Assembly: GCA_947174455.1 (NCBI GenBank) | Contig: CAMWIZ010000010.1 | Coordinates: 1-11,520, forward strand | Direction: 5' to 3' | Source: an uncultured Clostridia bacterium | Lineage (GTDB): Bacteria > Bacillota > Clostridia > Oscillospirales > Acutalibacteraceae | DNA length: 11,520 bases | Part shown: piece after piece, positions 6,601 to 11,520 of the stretch | Position numbering within the stretch: the first letter of the stretch is position 1 | How the letters are laid out: each line of letters opens with the position of its first letter | Notes under the pieces: generated by a model | Told to the model about the DNA's origin: nothing | The model's database searches: none | What the model saw: only the letters and a program-made list of their open reading frames with translations | Translations under genes and position numbers: made by a program

Positions 6601-9292
6601 CTACTTCAGTAACATGAACTCTCAGCTTCCTGATTTACCGGCAGATGCTTACCAGAGAACAGAAAACATTCCTAAAACTAAATATGAATCAAGCGTAAAT
6701 GCAATTTTCTTCCCAAAGAAGAAGACACAGCAGGTTGACGGTGTTTACTGGTCATTCGGTGATTCGGCAGAATACAGAATCTACACAACAAACATCACCG
6801 AGGATCACCGAACCGACACAATGGTATATACAGGCAGCAACATGAATGCCTACTATAATGTACCGGTAGTAGATCTTCTTGATGCACTTACAAACTCCAC
6901 AGGAAGAATGTATTCAAATATCTGCTGGTCGGGTGGCTATAACTATCTTGGCAAGAACTACACATTTAGTACAAGTGCAAAGGTAACGTACCAGGGTGAG
7001 GAATACTATTACTCAACCAATACGAATGGTGGGCACTCGTTCCTTTTGTGTAAGAACGGTGATTCAATCAACAGGTATGGTGCACTTTATAAAGGTCAGT
7101 TTGCTTTCTCAGCCGGAAATACGACAAATATCAGTACAGGAGATCCGATGAACAACCGTGCCGGTGCAGTGTTTACTTCGTCGGGAGAGTACTACAACGG
7201 CGGTAATTCAAACGGTCTTGATTATGGCGGATATGTGCCTAACTGGTACACGGTTAAGATTCCGGTAGTGTCCTACTTTAAGGTTGAAAGTATGAGTGGT
7301 GGCTTGAAGAGAGACGGCAGCACGGTCGACGTAAACACAGGCAAAATTGATCTTGTTCCGGCACAGGTTAATGGGGTATCAGTTGGTGATACTCTCAAGC
7401 AGCCCGTATACTTCTACTATACTAATGATAACAACAAGCTTGGTATGTACACATATGACGTATCTGCTCAGTCTGTAGATACCAGCAAGGATAATAAGGT
7501 AAGCGTTTATTTCAGCAACACAGAGGGTTGGAGCAATCCACACGTTTATGCGGTTAATATGAATGGCGGCTCAGAGAAATCACTTACACTTGACGCATCT
7601 GATGAGGATAATAATTTCTACAAGTTTACATTCAATGCCGGTGAGTATGCTTACTTCATTTTCCATGAGGGCAATGATGTAAATAACACCGCTAATAAAA
7701 GCAGTGAATACGTATACTTTACGGGTAATGAAGACTTTAATACAAGAGAGTGCCAGATACTTGCCGTAGGCAGTGAACCGGTCATGGAGTATTACCTGCA
7801 TCCTGGTACAAGAGCTGTCTACGCTATGAAAGAGGCACAGGCGGCATACTATGCATCGTTTATTGATGATAAGAATATGATTGCCATCAAAGATGCGTAT
7901 AATAATGCTAAGAACTATGCCGAAACACGTTCTTCATGGTCAATCTCAGGCTGTTCAAGCTATGAGGAATTGGCAGCCGCTGCAAGACGCTTGGTTGGCG
8001 ACATACACCAGGCAAGGATTTTTATTTCTGGTGAATGCGGCAACCCAACATATACAGAAGGTTCCCTGAGGGATCCTAACGTAACCTACACAAACAGATG
8101 GGTTCAGTCACTTTCAGATGCTCACGCTACGGCAATGACGGTATACAATACTCCATCTGCACAGCATACGGCTAACCTTAATATGTTGGCTGACAGAATT
8201 GAAGCTGTTCTTAATGCCCCCGAAATTACAATGGGTCCCGATGATGTAATCATTTTCGTAAATGATTCAGAGGGATGGGGCAAAAATAACATTCACCTTT
8301 GGAATAAGAGCGGTTCAACATGGCTTGAAACAACAAGCCTGACTTTACAGGATACATCACAGACAGGTTACTACGCATATACATTCAGAAATCCATCAGG
8401 TGAATACGCTATAACTAATGGCGGTGAACCGGACACAACAAATGCCGATGCAACACTCCGTGATGATACTGTAGCTTTGATGGGTGCTGCAAAGTACTTC
8501 TTTAATACCCATACTAAGAAGTGGGAGATTGATAATTCAACACCTGCAATCAGAGTTACCGACAATCTTATACAGCAGGGCGGTGCAGGTGATTACTGGC
8601 ACCTTAACGAAACTCCAATGGCAGGTAAAGAGTTTATACTTTACTTTAAGTATGACACTACAGTTAAGTACGGCATAGGCGGAACAAAGAGTTATAAAGT
8701 ATATGCAGGTGCATATACAATCAACTCCGCTTACAGCGGTTGGAGTACTGATGCGGGTACAGGCAGAAATGGTATAGACCTGTTTACAGACACAGCAAAA
8801 GCATATCTGACAGATCCTGCAAGATACGGTATGTCAACTGCCATGACGTATTCTCCATGGAACGCTGACATTACTAAGGGTAACACAGCGGCAGATATAA
8901 TGTGTGACAGCATCACAGGTAACTTCACCGCACAGAGCAACAAGCGTGTAAACTTCAGATATAAGAATGAGATGGGCAGTGATACACTGAATCTCAGCCA
9001 GCAGGTTAGACTGAAGGCACCTGTGGTTTATATGGCTGTAAATAACATCAATTTGCAATCAGGCTCGCAGTTTAAGATTGAAACACAAAGCGTTACATTC
9101 TTAACTGATACTGTTGTAAAGGTAGGCGGAACAGAGTATACAATAACCAGAGGTACATGGGTATTTGTAGCTTCAGGTGTTGGTGCTGTTGCGGAAATTG
9201 ACCTTAGTGATAAGGACTGGATGTCACGTTACCAGCTTGTATCCAGTAGCAACTCCAATATGTCAGGAGGTACTTATGTCAGAAATAATTAA
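3677..9292 (+). CDS. giant modular type IV minor pilin, probable tip adhesin
   Basis: An 1,871-residue secreted surface protein. The N-terminus is prepilin-like: a lysine-rich leader ends KTKQG (Gly16), then MALSTVMAISIVLLILVTML forms the pilin helix, continuing with TTTQATIGQRDAYIQAKSAI as in PilX/GspK proteins. Position +5 after the predicted G|M cleavage is Thr, not Glu, as in tip subunit GspK. Residues about 120-165 look like the pilin beta-sheet. The ectodomain then shows: CBM26-like modules (about 186-335 with GNGWYLYTMEF; 680-745 with GTPMVNLEGNLWWAHVP; 1274-1352; 1522-1618); an aromatic segment (390-500); a Gly/Ser/Thr/Pro linker (520-545); an X25-like module of the pullulanase type (785-884, YRIVGTT to ALPAGSYRLKV); FIVAR-like helical segments (about 1383-1513); and a beta-rich C-terminus. 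TTG at 3677 has the better spacing to AAAGGAAAGGG; ATG at 3680 is the alternative. Pilin type is well supported, module calls moderately, polysaccharide binding is inferred. Confidence 0.8.
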   Translation: MMSIKNYVQQKKTKQGMALSTVMAISIVLLILVTMLVSMATLNITTTQATIGQRDAYIQAKSAIAFAESYYISHDDEIPGVSSNYGEALMVFHDKQVYNGASVYITKEGTTEKVSADDIEKIKDASSGTYLEVINTGAELQLMATSYYNESSAYALTKEIKLTANDSRVGNAFNGTIKYDIGSETRYLRIHVRPKTVNQFTNLTLYSWGFDVNSPSASGKAPGTSSVVNHLTNSSENNNSSNSKILNPSGFWIYGGGMDEPSGVMTYEGNGWYLYTMEFSSTVNVNTVNFIVHSAGTVRSSGYNSQSWEFYGLPVPKLTGAANGADVYITLNKDYLQDAKQGSDNLGLAELSGSHTDFDDSSRWYQNLGNTPKNFASFASRYYSVYTKHEETIIHYRHSGDTDGSKFGGGSGWDYEGYGWYRTTADSLSGSVSIGSDSFGYGGHIVSQNAYGRETVQEMFIVTNSMGENKAFDYESDANAWLISEGDATAADYVTIYAKGDQQDISAPKNTEITYTYTKAAGGSSTPTPPTGTLSSNSGEAPVAVSAALTKGYKTPTASAMAYVPEASGDSFGAFDSENNRRIYYRATVDRNDDTREWDATGGYTLTYAGTSVEMIQVDCTNPNGIYKSDYFYADVPNTITSVTINPNDGNGDHYVDITLPDGESIVFAEDTSVISGGKTVYYLNKSNRIDTTPCINEYGDSWQLAMDSGSYFGTPMVNLEGNLWWAHVPTLSNNIKISKWEDGSASITAYLDYASENMVISVDDSGNPTVMTLEEARNYGGSGYRIVGTTNLSTGWTHNFDDAVPMISLDGGLTYYYTYSALPAGSYRLKVISEEARLDTPDEEGKTINYDYSWGTEYGSGSPDFTFVLNSQSKVTVTITVNEGGSSSQVTYAHESFGGPNVTWTTVGFYNNKLEHMTDSTQTTEFTTPWSEVWVTYVLNGSTSCAKIGDEGIDGDFYWAKDSMALVPKEAEYIYFSNMNSQLPDLPADAYQRTENIPKTKYESSVNAIFFPKKKTQQVDGVYWSFGDSAEYRIYTTNITEDHRTDTMVYTGSNMNAYYNVPVVDLLDALTNSTGRMYSNICWSGGYNYLGKNYTFSTSAKVTYQGEEYYYSTNTNGGHSFLLCKNGDSINRYGALYKGQFAFSAGNTTNISTGDPMNNRAGAVFTSSGEYYNGGNSNGLDYGGYVPNWYTVKIPVVSYFKVESMSGGLKRDGSTVDVNTGKIDLVPAQVNGVSVGDTLKQPVYFYYTNDNNKLGMYTYDVSAQSVDTSKDNKVSVYFSNTEGWSNPHVYAVNMNGGSEKSLTLDASDEDNNFYKFTFNAGEYAYFIFHEGNDVNNTANKSSEYVYFTGNEDFNTRECQILAVGSEPVMEYYLHPGTRAVYAMKEAQAAYYASFIDDKNMIAIKDAYNNAKNYAETRSSWSISGCSSYEELAAAARRLVGDIHQARIFISGECGNPTYTEGSLRDPNVTYTNRWVQSLSDAHATAMTVYNTPSAQHTANLNMLADRIEAVLNAPEITMGPDDVIIFVNDSEGWGKNNIHLWNKSGSTWLETTSLTLQDTSQTGYYAYTFRNPSGEYAITNGGEPDTTNADATLRDDTVALMGAAKYFFNTHTKKWEIDNSTPAIRVTDNLIQQGGAGDYWHLNETPMAGKEFILYFKYDTTVKYGIGGTKSYKVYAGAYTINSAYSGWSTDAGTGRNGIDLFTDTAKAYLTDPARYGMSTAMTYSPWNADITKGNTAADIMCDSITGNFTAQSNKRVNFRYKNEMGSDTLNLSQQVRLKAPVVYMAVNNINLQSGSQFKIETQSVTFLTDTVVKVGGTEYTITRGTWVFVASGVGAVAEIDLSDKDWMSRYQLVSSSNSNMSGGTYVRNN
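9265..9270 (+). promoter_or_regulatory. ribosome binding site of the second pilin gene
   Basis: AGGAGG five bases before the ATG at 9276, inside the last codons of the giant pilin gene. It fixes the start at 9276 rather than at upstream in-frame TTG or GTG codons, and places the prepilin leader correctly. Confidence 0.85.
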
Positions 9293-9827
9293 AAGATTTA
9301 AGCAAAATGCTAAATCTCTAAACAAAAGCAAAAAGGGCTTTACACTTGTAGAGCTTGTATGTGCAATAGCGGTGCTTGCGATTGTGTTCGCAGGTGTGCT
9401 TTCATCAGTAGCTTTTGCCCAGACAATGGTGTACAATGACAACTCCAAGGAAAAAGCCTCCGATGAAGCTCAGCTTGTTGCAGATGAAATCATCTCCATG
9501 GCAAGGGGATCAGATACTGTATCAGATGCAAGAACTATTATAAACAATTACTACACAACAGGCACAGGTGCTTCCACAGATATGCAAATTGTTTCAACGT
9601 TTAATTTCACAGGAAGTGAACCGCATATTCAAATTATTCTTGAGCAATGTGATTTTGAATATCAGGATACAGACTGTCCTGTAGCCGGAGTTACAGCTTC
9701 CGGTAAGGCAGTTGAGGAAAAGGGCATTGGTGCTACAATTAGAGTTTATTATGAGCGTATGAACGGTCAGGGCGGCTACCTCTATGAAGAGGTATACGCC
9801 TTCATACCGTACCAATACGGTACATAA
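9276..9827 (+). CDS. type IV prepilin-like minor pilin (GspI/PulG type)
   Basis: A 183-residue prepilin. The leader of 21 residues is basic (KSKKG at 17-21) and is followed by FTLVELVCAIAVLAIVFAGV, the class III signal in which prepilin peptidase cuts after Gly21, Phe22 is N-methylated and Glu5 of the mature protein aids assembly. The remaining 130 residues form a small pilin head with strands and two cysteines (in EQCDFEYQDTDCP) that might form a disulfide. Its start overlaps the end of the giant pilin gene by 17 bases, so translation is probably coupled. By analogy with the GspI-J-K complex it would help hold the giant subunit at the pilus tip. Pilin identity is secure; the exact subtype is not. 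Confidence 0.9.
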   Translation: MSEIIKRFKQNAKSLNKSKKGFTLVELVCAIAVLAIVFAGVLSSVAFAQTMVYNDNSKEKASDEAQLVADEIISMARGSDTVSDARTIINNYYTTGTGASTDMQIVSTFNFTGSEPHIQIILEQCDFEYQDTDCPVAGVTASGKAVEEKGIGATIRVYYERMNGQGGYLYEEVYAFIPYQYGT

Positions 9828-9855
9828 TCTTATTGAAAGAGAGAGGTAAGATTAT
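9805..9855 (+). promoter_or_regulatory. hairpins at the junction between the two small pilin genes
   Basis: TACCGTA (9805-9811) and TACGGTA (9816-9822) form a 7-bp hairpin with a CCAA loop just before the stop codon. ATAATCTTA (9824-9832) then pairs perfectly with TAAGATTAT (9847-9855). This second stem contains both the TAA stop of the upstream gene (9825-9827) and the first two bases of the downstream ATG (9854), while the GAGAGAGG ribosome binding site lies in its loop. A ribosome finishing the first gene would open it. The pairing is seen; coupling is inferred, and the AT-rich stem is not very stable. Confidence 0.45.
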
Positions 9856-10528
9856 GATGTTTAAGAAGTATTTTTCGAAGAAAAACAGTAAAAAAGGTTT
9901 CACACTGGTTGAAGTTATTGCGGCAGTAGCCGTGCTGTCAATCATATCAGGTGCGACTATAAGCATTTTTCTTGCGGTGCAGAAATCTGTAAGTCACACC
10001 AGTGAAATTACTGTTGACCAGTACAACACAACGCAGGTTGAGAGGTTCATACGTAATGAGTTTCAGGTTGCGTCGGGTGTAACTATTGACACCACTGTCC
10101 CTGTATCAGGTGACAAAGACGATATGATTTGCTACTACGATGCAGGTCAAAAGAGGGTTTGTTTTAGCAGAGTAATGGTTGACGGAGGAAACTACGAAGA
10201 CTATCTGACCATTGACAGTGTTGAGTCAGTTCAGATCAAATTCAATAAGCTTGACATTTCCACAAACCCTGACGCCGGCAGTAAGCCATACAGAATGACT
10301 TATGTGATTGACACTCTTGACTATCAGTATTCAGGAGGTATAGTTCTCGGCAATACCTGCCCCGACGATGGAGCCAGCTTTGACAACATGGCGGGAGGAC
10401 TGCCGGACACAGGAGCTACCATAAATTGGGGTGATGATAATTCCTCAGGTACACCTGTGCCGTATTCAACAAACTCTACTGTAATAAAATTCCACAGTGA
10501 GGTTGCAGCAGAAGTTTCAACACCATGA
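9854..10528 (+). CDS. type IV prepilin-like minor pilin (GspJ/ComGF-like)
   Basis: A 224-residue prepilin. The leader MMFKKYFSKKNSKKG ends at Gly15 and is followed by FTLVEVIAAVAVLSIISGAT, with Glu at mature position 5. The globular part (about 45-224) contains YNTTQVERFIRNEFQVASGV, like the region after the helix in GspJ/PulJ proteins, then beta-strand-rich sequence and a Gly/Asp/Asn/Ser-rich C-terminal part. The ATG at 9854 is preferred because AGAGG at 9842-9846 is seven bases upstream. A TTG at 9833 in frame would lengthen the leader without a good site. Only 26 bases separate it from the preceding pilin gene, and it is the last gene before the operon terminator. It probably forms part of the tip complex with its two neighbours. 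The J-type assignment is tentative. Confidence 0.88.
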   Translation: MMFKKYFSKKNSKKGFTLVEVIAAVAVLSIISGATISIFLAVQKSVSHTSEITVDQYNTTQVERFIRNEFQVASGVTIDTTVPVSGDKDDMICYYDAGQKRVCFSRVMVDGGNYEDYLTIDSVESVQIKFNKLDISTNPDAGSKPYRMTYVIDTLDYQYSGGIVLGNTCPDDGASFDNMAGGLPDTGATINWGDDNSSGTPVPYSTNSTVIKFHSEVAAEVSTP

Positions 10529-10547
10529 TGATAAACAAATAAAGCAC

Positions 10548-10591
10548 AAAAACCCTGCACTTTGCGATGAAGTGCAGGGTTTTTCTTTTTT
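10548..10591 (+). terminator. intrinsic terminator of the pilin operon
   Basis: ACCCTGCACTT (10552-10562) pairs perfectly with AAGTGCAGGGT (10570-10580), extended by A-T pairs to 15 bp, with a seven-base loop TGCGATG. The descending arm runs into TTTTTCTTTTTT. It starts 19 bases after the stop codon of the last pilin gene. A textbook Rho-independent terminator. Confidence 0.95.
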
Positions 10592-10672
10592 AGACGAAAA
10601 TAAGTGACGACTTGAGTATATCCTTAATGGCACAGAAAAGAAAGTGTATAATATCACAATAAGGTTTATTAA

Positions 10673-10843
10673 TGGAAGCACTGATTAAATATGGTGGTTA
10701 AATTGCAAAGTCAAATTTTCAGGCAAATCGGACTTAAATCTCTTGAAATACTGACGTACTTCAAGGGATTTAAGTTCAAGTTAATGAAAAGCCGCAAGCA
10801 AAATAAGTGCTAAGCCGTTAAGTAGTATTTATTCAGTGCTTTC
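10673..10843. mobile_element. MITE-like element with terminal inverted repeats
   Basis: GGAAGCACTGATTAAATA (10674-10691) and TATTTATTCAGTGCTTTC (10826-10843) are inverted repeats matching at 16 of 18 positions. TTAA flanks both sides (10669-10672 and 10844-10847), a possible target duplication. The roughly 170-bp interior has no gene but holds a long hairpin (10732-10775). Size, ends and position in a convergent spacer fit a non-autonomous miniature inverted-repeat element. The transposase family is not identified. Confidence 0.6.
10732..10775. repeat. long hairpin inside the MITE-like element
   Basis: ACTTAAATCTCTTGAA (10732-10747) pairs with TTCAAGGGATTTAAGT (10760-10775) over 16 positions with a single G-T wobble. 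The loop can add TAC/GTA pairs around TGAC after one mismatch. It has no T-tract, so it is not a terminator, and probably belongs to the body of the mobile element. Confidence 0.6.
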
Positions 10844-10865
10844 TTAAAGTTTTGTCTGATATTTT

Positions 10866-10904
10866 AACTGCCGTAGGTTCTAAAAGGCAAAACCTACGGC
10901 AGTT
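10866..10904. repeat. perfect 14-bp inverted repeat downstream of the mecA-like gene
   Basis: AACTGCCGTAGGTT (10866-10879) and AACCTACGGCAGTT (10891-10904) pair completely around an 11-base loop. It lies 45 bases after the stop of the minus-strand mecA-like gene and is the obvious 3' structure of that transcript. On the minus strand it is followed by AAAATATC instead of a U-tract, so it may protect or process the 3' end rather than terminate by the classical mechanism. Confidence 0.55.
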
Positions 10905-10948
10905 GTTAAGGGTGAACCCAATAATTCTAATTAGTTTCCCAAATAAAG

Positions 10949-11512
10949 CTACAGAGTTGAGATAAGTTTTGAAAAGCTGTCAGAGCTGCAAATTAGCTTG
11001 CAATGCTCGTTCAAATAGGACTCTGTGTACATATTACAAGGTATTTCCCTACCAAATTCCAGCACGGATAGTTTAAAACTCTTACGAATAGTTTCCTTTG
11101 ACTTAAAGAAAATATAGTATCGCTCATCATCTGAGTACACTGAAGCCAAAAGTGTTGGTGGTATGGATTTGCTTACCTGTTCCATAAAGGCAAATGCGTC
11201 GGAAATGGTGTTAAACTCTGCCAAAAAGCGTGACTCCTCAGTTTTTATGCGGTATATCTTACGCTTATTTTTTGATTTTATTGTTACAAGCAGAAAACAT
11301 CCGCAGTCATATGGCAGTGCCTCAATGGCCAAAGCCTTGTCTTTGAGAGGGATTCCTGCTTTTACTGCAGCTAATGTTAGAAGCTGCCGTAGTAGTGAGC
11401 GTGTTTCGCTGTTCTCAACTGAGATTGAGTAAGGCTCTAAGTCGAATGTCAGCAAATCTTCTCGCTCCAACGTAATTAGCAATCGAGTATTATCAAGTAA
11501 TTCAATATACAT
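10949..11512 (-). CDS. MecA-like adaptor protein
   Basis: A 187-residue protein read leftward. The C-terminal half matches the MecA pattern well: FNTISDAFAFMEQV (100-113), SVYSDDERYYIFFKSK (124-139), LSVLEFG (148-154) and YLNEHCKLICSSDSF (166-180), ending in a helix. The N-terminal half (1-75) resembles the substrate-binding domain, with a beta-strand start (MYIELLDNTRLLITL) and the segment ALAIEALPYDCGCFLLVTIK. MecA proteins feed substrates such as ComK to the ClpCP protease in the cytoplasm. At 187 residues it is shorter than Bacillus subtilis MecA (about 218) because the linker is brief. ATG at 11512 fits the family start, but only eight upstream bases are in the window, so no ribosome binding site can be seen and an earlier start is possible. 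It converges on the pilin operon. The specific substrates are unknown. Confidence 0.75.
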   Translation of the reverse strand: MYIELLDNTRLLITLEREDLLTFDLEPYSISVENSETRSLLRQLLTLAAVKAGIPLKDKALAIEALPYDCGCFLLVTIKSKNKRKIYRIKTEESRFLAEFNTISDAFAFMEQVSKSIPPTLLASVYSDDERYYIFFKSKETIRKSFKLSVLEFGREIPCNMYTESYLNEHCKLICSSDSFSKLISTL

Positions 11513-11520
11513 AATAAAGC

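Noticed and set aside
8731..9058. Minus-strand open frames inside the 3' part of the giant pilin gene
   Set aside because: Short, overlapping each other and lacking ribosome binding sites; they are antisense shadows of the long coding frame.
10624..10652. Promoter-like TTAATG-17 bp-TATAAT after the pilin terminator
   Set aside because: The -35 is poor and no gene follows on this strand before the mobile element and the convergent gene; chance in AT-rich DNA is likely.
10592..10948. A small gene in the convergent spacer
   Set aside because: No open frame with a ribosome binding site was seen; the space is filled by the MITE-like element and the 14-bp hairpin.

Overview
The window looks like chromosomal DNA of a low-to-moderate GC, Gram-positive clostridial bacterium, probably an Oscillospiraceae/Ruminococcus-type gut anaerobe. 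That placement is an inference. It rests on a methionyl-tRNA synthetase with a four-cysteine zinc knuckle and a C-terminal tRNA-binding domain, a MecA-type adaptor, Gram-positive-style ribosome binding sites, and type IV pilin genes that carry modules resembling starch-binding domains.

Layout. (1) Bases 1-141, minus strand: the first 47 codons of an ADP-ribose pyrophosphatase-type Nudix hydrolase, cut by the window edge. (2) 281-1159, plus: a zinc carboxypeptidase (peptidase M14) without a signal peptide. (3) 1208-3320, plus: a strong promoter, a roughly 120-nt leader able to fold into a long closing stem, and metG, followed by a hairpin that may terminate it. (4) 3321-3676: a regulatory region with a good promoter, two inverted repeats and a structured leader. 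(5) 3677-10528, plus: a three-gene operon for minor type IV pilins. Its first gene encodes a giant protein of about 1,870 residues with a prepilin-type N-terminus that lacks the usual Glu5. The next two genes encode ordinary-sized pilins with G|FTLVE processing sites. The genes are tightly coupled (17-nt overlap, then a 26-nt gap). A textbook terminator at 10548-10591 ends the operon. (6) 10592-10948: a gene-free convergent spacer holding a MITE-like element of about 170 bp and a separate perfect 14-bp hairpin. (7) 10949-11512, minus: a short MecA-like adaptor.

How the genes work together. The pilin operon is the notable system. By analogy with the GspI-GspJ-GspK tip complex of type II secretion and with 'modular pilins' of Gram-positive type IV pili, the giant Glu5-less pilin is likely the tip subunit, held by the two small pilins. 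Its very large ectodomain contains modules that look like CBM26 and pullulanase X25 starch-binding modules, plus helical segments resembling FIVAR repeats. My hypothesis is a pilus-tip adhesin for alpha-glucan or another polysaccharide. No assembly ATPase, platform protein, major pilin or prepilin peptidase lies in this window, so those must be encoded elsewhere. The flanking genes (nudF-like, M14 peptidase, metG, mecA-like) look like ordinary chromosomal neighbours.
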